DNA from: Streptomyces sp. NBC_00572
GTDB taxonomy: Bacteria; Actinomycetota; Actinomycetes; Streptomycetales; Streptomycetaceae
Reading direction: 5' to 3'
NCBI RefSeq assembly: GCF_026341815.1
Contig: NZ_JAPENX010000001.1
Coordinates: 6,014,001-6,078,000 of the forward strand
DNA: 64,000 nt
Every line of letters begins with the position of its first letter. The stretch's first letter is position 1. The notes under the pieces are model-generated. The model was not told where the DNA came from. It worked only from the letters and a program-made list of their open reading frames with translations, and did not search any database. A program made the position numbers and the translations under genes. Below, one piece after another: positions 50,451 to 58,773 of the stretch.

Positions 50451-50486
50451 CCGGAGCCCGAGCCCGCTGCACGGCTCGGGCTCCGG
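50451..50486. terminator. Strong terminator after the P450/pentapeptide operon
   Basis: Perfect 14-bp stem CCGGAGCCCGAGCC with loop CGCTGCAC and GGCTCGGGCTCCGG. It lies between the pentapeptide gene (plus) and the Cys-rich protein gene (minus), serving both directions. Confidence 0.8.
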
Positions 50487-50526
50487 CCCATCCGCTGTGT
50501 GCCCCGACGAGGGCCGGGGCCGCGCG

Positions 50527-50982
50527 TCAGGTCGTCCTCGGCACCACGCGCGCGTCGTCGACGAACAGGCTCAGCGCGCCGTCGGCGGGACACCGCAGGC
50601 CGACCGACACGCGCCGGACGTCCCCGTCCGTGCCGAGCGTGTACGCGGCGGCCACCTGGAACAGGTCGTGTCCCGCAGGACATCTGACCATCGCCGGCGA
50701 AGGGCTCGGTTCGGGAAGGGCGGAGGGTTCGAGTTCCCAGACCGTCGTCTCGGAGCGCACGTCCCCGTCCCGCACGCCGATCGGCAGACAGCAACCGTCA
50801 CAGAAGCACTCCCAGGCGGTCACCTCGAACCGGTCCGCGCCGCAGTACCGGCAGACGAGGGCGCCGGTCACGATCCTCCGATCCGCCACCCCGGGTCCTG
50901 CCCCGCCCAGCAGCCGGGACAGAACGCCGTCCGCCGCCTCGTCGCCCACCGGTCCGTCGCTCCACACACGCGCGCTGTTCAC
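50527..50982 (-). CDS. Cysteine-rich protein of unknown function
   Basis: 151-aa protein. GTG 50982 has AGGA eight bases upstream; an in-frame GTG nine codons earlier is weaker. Cysteines are grouped as CRYCG, WECFCDGCCLP, MVRCPAGHD and LRCPADG, which look like one or two zinc-ribbon-like sites. No catalytic motif or secretion signal. Convergent with the P450/pentapeptide operon. I do not recognise the family. Confidence 0.6.
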   Translation of the reverse strand: MNSARVWSDGPVGDEAADGVLSRLLGGAGPGVADRRIVTGALVCRYCGADRFEVTAWECFCDGCCLPIGVRDGDVRSETTVWELEPSALPEPSPSPAMVRCPAGHDLFQVAAAYTLGTDGDVRRVSVGLRCPADGALSLFVDDARVVPRTT

Positions 50983-51024
50983 GACGGTGATCCTTTCACC
51001 CCGGAACACGGCGGCACCGCCGGG

Positions 51025-51996
51025 TCAGCCGCGGAGCTTCCCCGGCAGCCAGCGGAGCTGGGCCGCCTGCTGGAAGGCGCCGCCGCCCTCGTGGTCGTTG
51101 AAGTCGTACACCTCGATCGCCTTCTCGTCCCCGGCGTACGCGTTGAAGGCCGCGAACACCGTCGACGGCGGGCACGTCAGGTCCTCCAGGGCCGTCGAGA
51201 ACAGGGCCGGGGCCGTGGCGCGGGCCGCGAAGTGGACCCCGTCGAAGTAGGAGAGCGTCTCCTGGACCTGCCGTACCCGGCCGCGATGCGTCTTGAGGTA
51301 GTTGCCTATCTCGCGGTACGGCGTGCGGTCCGTGATCGTCGTCGCACGCGGGAAGTCGCACAGGAACGGCACGTCCGCCGCGACCGCCACCAGGTTCCGT
51401 ACGAGTCCCGCCACGGCGAGCGTGATCCCGCCGCCCTGGCTGACGCCCGTCACCGCCGTGCGGCTCGCGTCCACCAGCGGGTGCGAGCGGGCGGCCTCCA
51501 CGGCGCGGACCGCGTCCGTGAACAGCCGCCGGTAGTAGTAGGTGTACGGATCCTCGACGCCCCGGGTCATGAAGCCGGGGAACGAGGGCGCGCTGCCCAC
51601 CGGGTCCGGGGTGTCACCGGTGGCCCAGCCGCTGCCCTGCCCGCGCGTGTCCATCACGAAGTGCGCGAATCCGGCCGAGGCCCAGAGCAGATGGGTGTGC
51701 GGAAGGCCGCGCCCGCCGCCGTAGCCGAGGAACTCCACCACGACCGGAAGCGGTTGGGAGGTGCCGGCGGGCAGCACGAACCAGCCCTTGACCGGCTGCC
51801 CGTCGAATCCGGCGAAGGTCACGTCGAAGGCCTCCACCGTGGCGAGCCCCGTCGGGACGGCCTCGAAGCGTGCGTCCAGCTCGTGCGCGCGGGCCTCGCC
51901 GAGCGTCTTCGCCCAGAAGGCGTCGAAGTCCTCGGGCTCCACGGACGCGCTCCGGTGCGTCCGGAGTTGGTCGAGGGGCAGGTCGAACTGGGTCAT
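51025..51996 (-). CDS. CE7 acetylxylan esterase / cephalosporin-C deacetylase
   Basis: 323-aa cytoplasmic alpha/beta-hydrolase of carbohydrate esterase family 7 that removes acetyl groups from xylo-oligosaccharides and similar substrates. Family features: FDAFWAKTL, FDGQPVKGWFVLP, VEFLGYGGGRG, MDTRGQGSGW, nucleophile S186 in TGVSQGGGITLA, acid in LEDLTCPPST and His in YDFNDHEGG. Usual hexameric family length. Fits the plant-polysaccharide diet implied by the rest of the window. Confidence 0.95.
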   Translation of the reverse strand: MTQFDLPLDQLRTHRSASVEPEDFDAFWAKTLGEARAHELDARFEAVPTGLATVEAFDVTFAGFDGQPVKGWFVLPAGTSQPLPVVVEFLGYGGGRGLPHTHLLWASAGFAHFVMDTRGQGSGWATGDTPDPVGSAPSFPGFMTRGVEDPYTYYYRRLFTDAVRAVEAARSHPLVDASRTAVTGVSQGGGITLAVAGLVRNLVAVAADVPFLCDFPRATTITDRTPYREIGNYLKTHRGRVRQVQETLSYFDGVHFAARATAPALFSTALEDLTCPPSTVFAAFNAYAGDEKAIEVYDFNDHEGGGAFQQAAQLRWLPGKLRG

Positions 51997-52065
51997 GAAC
52001 ACCGCCTGGTGGGTCGCCCGGTGAGGGAAGGTCACGTTCGAAATACCGACCGGTTCACCCCCGGC

Positions 52066-52111
52066 CTGCTTCACCCTAGTCCCCGGGCCGCCCGGATTCA
52101 TATACGTGAAT
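52066..52111 (-). promoter_or_regulatory. Promoter/operator of the esterase gene
   Basis: An AT-rich inverted repeat ATTCA-TATACG-TGAAT (52096-52111) stands out in the 252-base gap before the small STAS-like gene. On the minus strand a TAGGGT -10-like box follows at about 52070-52075, so the repeat would overlap the -35 region of the esterase gene. Candidate binding site of a sugar repressor; inference. Confidence 0.4.
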
Positions 52112-52248
52112 TCGAGGCGTCCCGGGTGGACACTCCACGCCGTTGGCGTCACGAGAGCGCCACCGGCCCGGTCCCCATGACATCCTCGGACGAACCGCCC
52201 ACAGCGTGTCCAGTTGTGGGCCTTCGTCGTCCTGCGCGGAGGGACACC

Positions 52249-52530
52249 ATGCTCATCAGTCACGCCGTACGTCACCATGCCCTGCACGTGACGCTCCACC
52301 GCGACCTGGACGTCACCAACCGGGCCGCCGCCGCCCTCCAGATCCAGGCCCTGGTCCAGTCGCACCGGCCGACCCGGGTGGTCGTCGCCGTCCCCACCGC
52401 CGAGCCCACCCCGGCCACCCTCAGCGCACTCGCCCGCGCCCACCGCATGTGCGCGAGCCTGGGCATCCCGCTCGCACTCAGCGGGGCGAGCGCCCGCACC
52501 CGCCGGCTCCTGGACGTGGCCGGCGAGTGA
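52249..52530 (+). CDS. Small STAS-like protein
   Basis: 93-aa soluble protein resembling a compact STAS (anti-sigma-factor antagonist) domain: LHVTLHRDLDVTNRAAAALQIQALVQ, VVVAVPTAEPTPATLSALARAHRMC, IPLALSGASARTRRLLDVAG. The usual phosphorylatable Ser is not obvious, so regulation by phosphorylation is doubtful. GGAGGG lies five bases before the ATG. Confidence 0.65.
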   Translation: MLISHAVRHHALHVTLHRDLDVTNRAAAALQIQALVQSHRPTRVVVAVPTAEPTPATLSALARAHRMCASLGIPLALSGASARTRRLLDVAGE

Positions 52531-52613
52531 ACCGCCGCCTCGTCTTCGGCCGGGCGAACGGAGGACCCTGTCACGGAGGACCCTGTCGAGGAAGGGGGCG
52601 CGCTGCGGTGACC

Positions 52614-53117
52614 TCACATCGTCATCAGCATGGTGAGCATTCCGACGCCCATCGAGAGCCGGCCGGCGGACGCCAGGTCCGCCCCCACCAGCCGGAAGCC
52701 GGCCCACAGCACGTACCGGGCGTAGTAGGCCAGCAGCAGACCGGTCAACAGCGTTGCCCCGCCGGGCCCGTGCCCGGCGTGGGCGCCGCCCGCGGACGTG
52801 GCCATCACGACGGCCATGTAGACCATCGCCAGAGAGCCGACGGCATGGTGCAGATGGCGGCGCTCGCCGCGCGCCGACCACAGGGCCCTCAGTGCCGCGC
52901 CGCCGAAGACCATCCCGTACACCGTCCAGACCCACGCGGGCGGCGTGAACACCAGGGCGGGTACCGCCATGGCCGCCATCCCGAAGCCCATGAGGGCCTC
53001 GTCGCCCGCCCTCGCGGGGCTCTCCCCGCCGCCGCGCCACCGCAGCAGGCAGGCGGTGGTCCCGACCGCCACGCACAGGGCCACCAGCAGCCAGCTTGCC
53101 GTCGCCGGTCCATGCAT
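52614..53117 (-). CDS. DUF5134 integral membrane protein
   Basis: 167-aa protein with five to six membrane helices (WLLVALCVAVGTTACLLRW, LMGFGMAAMAVPALVFTPPAW, VYMAVVMATSAGG, LLLAYYARYVLWAGF). His- and Met-rich termini (HAGHG, MGVGMLTMLMTM) might bind metal. Directly downstream of the ECF sigma gene, a pairing common in actinomycetes; it could be the membrane partner of that sigma factor. Confidence 0.75.
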   Translation of the reverse strand: MHGPATASWLLVALCVAVGTTACLLRWRGGGESPARAGDEALMGFGMAAMAVPALVFTPPAWVWTVYGMVFGGAALRALWSARGERRHLHHAVGSLAMVYMAVVMATSAGGAHAGHGPGGATLLTGLLLAYYARYVLWAGFRLVGADLASAGRLSMGVGMLTMLMTM

Positions 53118-53124
53118 CACGCAC

Positions 53125-53730
53125 CTACCCGTCCGCCGACGAGCCGAGGTGTTCGGCGGCGTGCAGATCCTGGAGCAGAGAGGTGCGGGCGCGGGACACG
53201 CGGGAGCGCACCGTACCCACCGGACAGCGGCTGACCAGCGCCGCCTCGGCGTACGGCAGGCCCAGCAACTGGGTGAGGACGAACGCCTCGCGGCGTTCGT
53301 CGGGCAGCGTGGCGACCAGGGCGGAGAGCGCGACGCCGTCGTCGAATCCGGGGACGTTGCGCGGCTGGACCCGCTCGGCGGCGGACTGCCAGTCGTCGGC
53401 GGGAGAGAGGCGGGGCTGGGTGGCCGAGCGCCGGTAGCTGTCGACCACGGCGCGCCGGGCGATGGACAGCACCCAGGTCCGCGCGGACGAGCGGCCCTCG
53501 AAGCGACGCAGTCCCATGAGCGCGCGGAGAAGGGTCTCCTGAGTCAGGTCGTCGGCCGACTGGGCGTCGGCGCTCAGATGGGCCACGAAACGCCACACGT
53601 CATGGTGCACGGCGCGGAAGAAGCGGTCGACGGCTTCGGGATCGCCGCCGCGGGCGGCGAGTGCCCAGCCCGTCACCGTGGCATCGGGCGGCGCCGTGGC
53701 GGTCTCGCGCGGACCGTGGGTCACGGGCAT
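53125..53730 (-). CDS. ECF-type RNA polymerase sigma factor
   Basis: 201-aa sigma-70 family protein. Region 2: FFRAVHHDVWRFVAHLSADAQSADDLTQETLLRALMGLRRFEG with WVLSIARRAVVDSYRR. Region 4: LPDERREAFVLTQLLGLPYAEAALVSRCPVGTVRSRVSRARTSL. GAGGAG lies six bases before the ATG. No anti-sigma gene with a zinc motif is adjacent; the downstream DUF5134 protein is the only candidate regulator. Confidence 0.93.
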   Translation of the reverse strand: MPVTHGPRETATAPPDATVTGWALAARGGDPEAVDRFFRAVHHDVWRFVAHLSADAQSADDLTQETLLRALMGLRRFEGRSSARTWVLSIARRAVVDSYRRSATQPRLSPADDWQSAAERVQPRNVPGFDDGVALSALVATLPDERREAFVLTQLLGLPYAEAALVSRCPVGTVRSRVSRARTSLLQDLHAAEHLGSSADG

Positions 53731-53822
53731 GACAGCTCCTCGTCGTACGAACGTGCGGGAGGGGAGGCGGGAGGGGGCATGAGGGAGGCGGAAGGGTCGA
53801 CGGGAAGGGCTCCCGTGCGGGG

Positions 53823-54104
53823 TCAGCGCTCGGGCCCCCGCGCGTACAACCGTTGCTGCAGGGAGAGCTCGACCTGGCTCAACGGCACATCGGGGGTGAG
53901 CCGTTCGGGGTGGCACGCGGGCGGTTCGGCCATGAGCACGGGTGCCGCCGACGGGGGTGGCCAGGACGGCTCCAGGAGCTCCGGCACCACCTGGGGGGTC
54001 CACAGGCTGCCGTAGCCGACCAGCGCTCGCATGACCGGCCGCCAGCAGCGGGAGAGGAGGGCCGGCAGGCGGCCCATGGCGTGATGCCTCTTCCATGTGC
54101 TCAT
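53823..54104 (-). CDS. DUF6059-like small protein
   Basis: 93-aa protein ending in PPACHPERLTPDVPLSQVELSLQQRL, the conserved tail of small Streptomyces proteins annotated DUF6059. These are often encoded inside natural-product clusters, and their function is unknown. ATG 54104 overlaps the stop of the PPTase gene (ATGA), so the two are co-translated. Confidence 0.7.
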   Translation of the reverse strand: MSTWKRHHAMGRLPALLSRCWRPVMRALVGYGSLWTPQVVPELLEPSWPPPSAAPVLMAEPPACHPERLTPDVPLSQVELSLQQRLYARGPER

Positions 54105-54961
54105 CGACGGGGTCCCGTGGAGCCGTGGCCCGGGACGCCGCCGAACGGCGCCAGCACGCCCTCCACCCCCAGCTCCCGCAGCACCACCTCTCCCGGCGCC
54201 GTACCGCGCACCGCCGCCGCGACATGCGCGGTCCCCACCGGCAGGTCCATCAGTTGCCAGCCGGCGGGCGGGGCCGGTGCCCCCGGATCCCCGCTGGTGC
54301 AGTCGAGGTTCGGTGCCCGCCCCAGACCGCTGCCGAGGCCCTTGAGGTAGGCCTCCTTGCGCGCCCACAGCCGGGTGAAGACCGCGGCCCGCCGCTCCGG
54401 GGCGGCGGCCGTGATTCCGTCGCGCTCACAGGGGTGCAGCAGCCCGGAGACCGCGGTGACCGTATGCGCCTGGGGACGGCGTTCGACGTCCACGCCGATC
54501 GGCACCCCCGCCACCCCGATGAGCACCAGGTCACCGGCGTGGGAGAGCGAGAAGTACGGCGGGGACGAGGCGAGCAGCGTGGGCCGTCCGTGCGGGCCGC
54601 CGCAGCACGGGCACGGGTCCCTGCGATAGCGCACCGACCGGGCGGAGACGCCGAGATAGGCCCCCAGGAGCCGTCGCAGGGCGACATGGGCGGCCACGTA
54701 TCCGGCCCGGTCGGCGGGGTGGATGAAGGCCGCCGCGCGCCGCCGCTCCGTCCCGTCCAGGACGGCGTCGTTCAGCGGGGTCTCCGTCAGCCAGGCCGAC
54801 GGCACCCGGAGCAGCCAGATGTCCGCGTCGCTCCCCGTGGGAACGGCCAGGGCGACGGGCCACGCGGCGGGCTCGAACACGCCGACCGTCTCCTCCGCGG
54901 CCGCGCCGACGGGCGCGGCCGCGTCGACCGACGGCCCGGCCTCGAAGTTCTGCAAGGTCAT
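54101..54961 (-). CDS. Sfp-type 4'-phosphopantetheinyl transferase
   Basis: 286-aa PPTase that activates carrier proteins from coenzyme A, presumably the ACP of the adjacent operon. Motifs: FSLSHAGDLVLIGVAG, IGVDVERR (Mg2+ binding) and WARKEAYLKGLGSGLG. A CPCCGG cysteine patch lies near residue 120. AGGAG lies seven bases before the ATG. Separated from the upstream hydratase/dehydrogenase gene by a MITE-like element, but same strand, so probably part of the same PKS/FAS operon. Confidence 0.92.
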   Translation of the reverse strand: MTLQNFEAGPSVDAAAPVGAAAEETVGVFEPAAWPVALAVPTGSDADIWLLRVPSAWLTETPLNDAVLDGTERRRAAAFIHPADRAGYVAAHVALRRLLGAYLGVSARSVRYRRDPCPCCGGPHGRPTLLASSPPYFSLSHAGDLVLIGVAGVPIGVDVERRPQAHTVTAVSGLLHPCERDGITAAAPERRAAVFTRLWARKEAYLKGLGSGLGRAPNLDCTSGDPGAPAPPAGWQLMDLPVGTAHVAAAVRGTAPGEVVLRELGVEGVLAPFGGVPGHGSTGPRR

Positions 54962-54974
54962 CGACGGCTCCTAG

Positions 54975-55078
54975 GGGGTGTCTTGCGGATCGGGCCGGGC
55001 TCGCCGAGAACCCCTGGGTAGTGTCCGGAAAGTCCCGCCTGGCCCGTCGGGCAGACGGCGCTGCTTTCCGGACACCCT
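54975..55078. mobile_element. 104-bp MITE-like element flanked by CTAG
   Basis: CTAG (54971-54974) and CTAG (55079-55082) flank terminal inverted repeats GGGGTGTC and GACACCCT (7 of 8 matching). Inside, GTGTCCGGAAAG (55021-55032) and CTTTCCGGACAC (55064-55075) form a perfect 12-bp stem with an inner CCGTC/GACGG hairpin. CTAG target duplication is typical of IS5-like insertions; there is no transposase. The right CTAG supplies the TAG stop of the dehydrogenase gene. It could also act as a terminator. Confidence 0.6.
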
Positions 55079-57088
55079 CTAGGCGTCCGTGCCCGGGGCG
55101 GTCGGCCACTCGCCCAGGCGCCGGCCGAGGGTCTTCTCGGAGATGCCGCTGTCGTCCAGACGGGGAGTCACGCCGCCGAGGTGGAAGGGCCAGTCCCCAC
55201 AGGTGAGCAGCGCGAAGTCCACGTCCCGCGCGTCCGCGACGACGCCCTCGTCGACCAGCAGGCGGATCTCGTGGGCGAGGGCGGCCAGCGCGCCGTCCAG
55301 CGGGGCGCCGGGCGTGATTCCGCCGCCGGGAGGGTCTCCGGGCATGGTCTCCAGGAGCCGGCCCACGGTCTCCTCGCCCAGCTCCCGCAGCACGCGCGAC
55401 GGCGGCACGGGCAGGGCCAGCTCCTCGCACGCCCCGTCGATCGCGGCGGCCGCGTCCCCGGCCCCGGCCGATTCCCCGGCCGCGGCGAGCAGGGTGCCGA
55501 GGAAACGGGCCCGCAGCCGGTTCACCACGAGCCCGGGGGAGTCGGCCACGGGAAGACACTGCATGCCGAGCTTGCCCGCAAGCTGCCCGGCGGTGGCCCG
55601 GGCGGCCTCGTCCACCTCCCGTGAGCCGGCCAGTTCGGCCAGCGCCCCCGTCTCACCCACGTTCGGGAAGTGCAGTCGCACCAGCCGCTCGGGGGACTTC
55701 AGCCCCGCCACCAGCTCACTGCGGGACCACACGGGTGTGGTGGACACCAGCGGACACGTCACGGGGACGGCGTTCTCGGCGCGCCGCAGCGATTCCCGTA
55801 CGGCCTCCAGGTCGCCCGGCGTCGCCTCGATCACCGCGTCGGCCGCCGCCAGAGCCGTCGCAGGCTCCGTACTCACGCTGATCAGCCCGGCGCAGCTGTC
55901 GGCTCCGTCGGCGCTGATCCTGCCCTCGGCCACCAGCCGGTCCAGCTCCTTGCGGACGTGGGCGAGCGCGGCGTCCACCGTCTCCTGGCCGTCGTCGACC
56001 AGCACGACGGGGATGCGGAGCTTCGTCAGGCACAGCAGGGCGAGCCGCCGGGCCGTCGCTCCCGAGCCGAGGATCCCGATCCGCCTCACGGGTCGTGCCC
56101 GACGCGGGTCGGGCTGCCCGGGATGGCCGGCGGCGTGCGTCTGAGTGAGCCGGAGGGCGTAGAGACTCGCACGGAACTCCCGGCTCATGAACAGTTCGGT
56201 GGCCGCTTCCTCGGCCGCGGCGAACACCTCGTCCCGCTCGCCGCGGCGGGCGAGTTCCAGCAGTTCCAGCAGGTGTCGCGGCGCGGGCAGCACGCCGTGG
56301 GTGCGGGCCGCGACCACCTCGCGGCCGCGGTCGAGGGCGGTGTCCCAGGCCGCGTCGTCGAAGGTGCCCGCGCGTTCGACGACGGTGGTGCCGGACAGCA
56401 CGTCCGCCGCCCACTGCAGCGAGAGCTGGAGGAACCCGCCGGGTTCCACCAGCGTGTCGGCGAGACCGAGGCCGTGTGCGGTCGGCGCGTCGAGCATCCG
56501 GCGGCCGGCCAGGGGGTGGTCGAGCATGAGCGTGACCGAGGTGTCCGGACCGACCAGCCGCGGCAGCAGCCAGGCGCCGCCCCAGGCCGGGACGAGACCG
56601 AGCGAGCACTCGGGCAGCGCGAGGGCCGGAGCGCTGCGGGACAGGGTCCGGTACGTGCAGTGCAGCGCCAGTTCGACCCCGCCGCCGATGGCCACGCCGT
56701 TGACGAACGCGAAGCTGGGCACGGGGAGTTCACCCAGCCGGCGGAAGACCCGGGTGCCCTGGCGGAGCGTCGCGGAAGCTTCCTCGCGGGAGGTGACGGC
56801 CGCCGCGAGAGCGAGATCGGCGCCGGTGCTGAACACGAACGCCTTGCCGGTGATCCCGACACCCGCGATCTCGCCCGCACGGGCCGCGGCCGCCACGGTG
56901 TCGAGCGCCGCGTCGAGGGCGGCGAGCCCTTCGGGGCCGAACGTGGCCGGCCGCATCGCGGGACCCATCGGGGGAAGACCGTTGTCGAGCGTGATCAGCG
57001 CGAAACGTCCGGCCTCCTCGGGAAGGTCCAGGAAGCGGACATGGGCCGCGGTGACGGTCTCCACCGCGGGCTGTCGCATGGTCGTCAC
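55079..57088 (-). CDS. Fused enoyl-CoA hydratase / 3-hydroxyacyl-CoA dehydrogenase
   Basis: 669-aa FadB/FadJ-like bifunctional protein. The N-terminal crotonase domain has the oxyanion segment GVAIGGGVELALH and catalytic Glu region LPECSLGLVPAWGG. The C-terminal NAD-dependent dehydrogenase has RIGILGSGATARRLALL, RLHFPNVGE with the catalytic His, and PGLVVNRLRARFLGTL. The FFNP motif of true FadB is altered to FPNVGE. GTG start overlaps the hydrolase stop (GTGA). In this operon it may oxidise or hydrate acyl chains made by the PKS, or supply a starter unit. Confidence 0.88.
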   Translation of the reverse strand: MTTMRQPAVETVTAAHVRFLDLPEEAGRFALITLDNGLPPMGPAMRPATFGPEGLAALDAALDTVAAAARAGEIAGVGITGKAFVFSTGADLALAAAVTSREEASATLRQGTRVFRRLGELPVPSFAFVNGVAIGGGVELALHCTYRTLSRSAPALALPECSLGLVPAWGGAWLLPRLVGPDTSVTLMLDHPLAGRRMLDAPTAHGLGLADTLVEPGGFLQLSLQWAADVLSGTTVVERAGTFDDAAWDTALDRGREVVAARTHGVLPAPRHLLELLELARRGERDEVFAAAEEAATELFMSREFRASLYALRLTQTHAAGHPGQPDPRRARPVRRIGILGSGATARRLALLCLTKLRIPVVLVDDGQETVDAALAHVRKELDRLVAEGRISADGADSCAGLISVSTEPATALAAADAVIEATPGDLEAVRESLRRAENAVPVTCPLVSTTPVWSRSELVAGLKSPERLVRLHFPNVGETGALAELAGSREVDEAARATAGQLAGKLGMQCLPVADSPGLVVNRLRARFLGTLLAAAGESAGAGDAAAAIDGACEELALPVPPSRVLRELGEETVGRLLETMPGDPPGGGITPGAPLDGALAALAHEIRLLVDEGVVADARDVDFALLTCGDWPFHLGGVTPRLDDSGISEKTLGRRLGEWPTAPGTDA

Positions 57089-57978
57089 TGATCCTCCAGA
57101 GCTGATGTGGGCGAGGACTGCGCACGTGCACCGGCCTTGAGGAACTCCTCGATCAGGGCCAGGAGTTCGATCGGGCGCTCGACCGGCGGGGTGTGACCGG
57201 TGTCCGGGAGCTCGACGAGCCGGGCGTGCGGGAGGAGCGTCGTGTAGCGGGCGGCGACCGGAGGCCGGATCGGTACGTCGCCGCTCCCGTGCACGACCAG
57301 CGTCGGGACGGTGATGCCCGGCAACAGGTCCGCGATGTCGCCGCGCGTGTAGACCGAGTTGCAGGCCTGCTCGATCCGCTCACCCGTCAGGGTGCGGAAG
57401 TGATCGATCCAGTACCGGGCGGGGTCGCTGCCCTGGAACGAGCGGTGGAAGTTCAGCCGCGCGACCATCCGGGCGAGATCCTCGCTCATCCCGTAGCTCA
57501 AGACGGTCTCGACCATCGCCAGGAACGGCCGGGCCGTCGACTCCGGCTCGGCATAGGGCTGGGTGTCGACGAGCACGAGTCCCGAGACCAGGGAGGGATG
57601 CCGCAGCGCCATCCGCAGCGCCTTCATTCCGCCCATCGAGTGGCCGACCCAGACCGTGGGGCGGCCGTCACCGAGCGCCCGGTAGGCATCGGCGAGCCGG
57701 TCCACCTCCTCCTCCAGGGTGTACGGGGTGCCACGGGCCGGGGCGAGACCGTGCCCGGGCCCGTCGACCGCGACGACGGGGTGCTCGTGACGGAGCCCGG
57801 CCATGACCGGGAGCCAGACCCTGCTGTCGGTGAGCAGCCCGTGCAGCAGCACCACGGGCGTCCCGGTGCCCTGTCGGTGGACCCCGAACGTCCAGTCGCC
57901 GGAGGTGACGACCTCGGACACCGTCTCAGGGCCGAGGGGCGCGAACGTCCCCGACGGATCAGCCGCATCCACCCGCAT
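57085..57978 (-). CDS. Alpha/beta hydrolase
   Basis: About 297-aa alpha/beta-hydrolase. Oxyanion strand VVLLHGLLTDSRVWLPV, nucleophile elbow WVGHSMGGMKALRMAL, acid in VHGSGDVPIRPP and His in ELPDTGHTPPVERP. I start at ATG 57978 after GGGAGG; a GTG 12 bases upstream has the ribosome-binding site too close. Could be a discrete thioesterase-like releasing or editing enzyme for the PKS products; true substrate unknown. Confidence 0.88.
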   Translation of the reverse strand: MRVDAADPSGTFAPLGPETVSEVVTSGDWTFGVHRQGTGTPVVLLHGLLTDSRVWLPVMAGLRHEHPVVAVDGPGHGLAPARGTPYTLEEEVDRLADAYRALGDGRPTVWVGHSMGGMKALRMALRHPSLVSGLVLVDTQPYAEPESTARPFLAMVETVLSYGMSEDLARMVARLNFHRSFQGSDPARYWIDHFRTLTGERIEQACNSVYTRGDIADLLPGITVPTLVVHGSGDVPIRPPVAARYTTLLPHARLVELPDTGHTPPVERPIELLALIEEFLKAGARAQSSPTSALEDQ

Positions 57979-58720
57979 GGCCGATGTCACCTCCCGGGCG
58001 GACGTCCGCCTCCGCCGCGACCGACTCGGAAGCGGAAGCGGAAGCGGAACTGGGACCGGGACCGCCGCCCGCGTCAGTGTCCGGGGCCAACGAGGCGAGG
58101 AAGGCGGAGAGCCGGTCGACGCCCCAGTACTTGTCGTGACCGTTGACGAAGAACGGAACCCCGAACACGCCTTCGCGGATCGCCGACCGCAGTGCCTCGG
58201 CGCCTTCCTCGCGCAGCCCCGGATCGTCGGCGGCCCCGGTGAGGACGTCCCGGGCCAGGCCCAGCCGGTCGGCGATCCCGGCCATGGTGGCCCGGTCGCA
58301 GATGTCCAGCCCCTCCTGCCAGCGGGCCTGCTGGGCCTGCTCGACGAAGGCCGGTCCGAGCCCCCGGCGGCGGGCGGCGAGATACGCCAGGTGCGGCACC
58401 TCCCACACCGGCGCGTGATCGACCGGCCAACTGACCTTCAGGCCACGGTCGTTCGCCAGTCGACGCACATCGGCGAGGATGTAGAAATGCTTGGCGCGCG
58501 ACATCTGCGTGTACACGAACGTGCTGCCCGTGTCGGAGAGCAGAGCCGTGGTCCGTTCGTCGGGCTCCCAGTACGGCACCCACTCCAGGGTGTCGGCCGG
58601 CCCGGCATGGTGGTTCATCAGATCATGGTGGGCGAGCCAGGAATAAGGGCTGCGCAAGGAGAAGTAGAAGCGGCGCTTCGGTACGGCCGTCCGGCCGGCG
58701 CCGCGGTCGGGTGGTGCCAT
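57959..58720 (-). CDS. DsbA-fold isomerase-like protein (HCCA isomerase family)
   Basis: 253-aa thioredoxin/GST-kappa-fold protein of the 2-hydroxychromene-2-carboxylate isomerase type: RRFYFSLRSPYSWLAHHDL opening (Ser instead of a CxxC), FVYTQMSRAKHFYILADVRR, GVFGVPFFVNGHDKYWGVDRL (cis-Pro loop). Low-complexity C-terminal tail SSASASASES from a hexanucleotide repeat. In polyene/cinnamoyl-type reducing type II PKS clusters, proteins of this fold are thought to shift double-bond geometry; that role is my inference here. Confidence 0.82.
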   Translation of the reverse strand: MAPPDRGAGRTAVPKRRFYFSLRSPYSWLAHHDLMNHHAGPADTLEWVPYWEPDERTTALLSDTGSTFVYTQMSRAKHFYILADVRRLANDRGLKVSWPVDHAPVWEVPHLAYLAARRRGLGPAFVEQAQQARWQEGLDICDRATMAGIADRLGLARDVLTGAADDPGLREEGAEALRSAIREGVFGVPFFVNGHDKYWGVDRLSAFLASLAPDTDAGGGPGPSSASASASESVAAEADVRPGGDIGHAGGCG

Positions 58721-58773
58721 CACCGTCCCCCTTCAGAGGTCGGAGTCGGAGGTCAGGGTCGGAGTCGGAGTAG

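Noticed and set aside
52249..52530. Anti-sigma antagonist for the neighbouring ECF sigma factor
   Set aside because: STAS antagonists act through anti-sigma kinases of SigB/SigF-type factors, not ECF factors, and the phosphorylatable Ser is not evident. Kept only as STAS-like.
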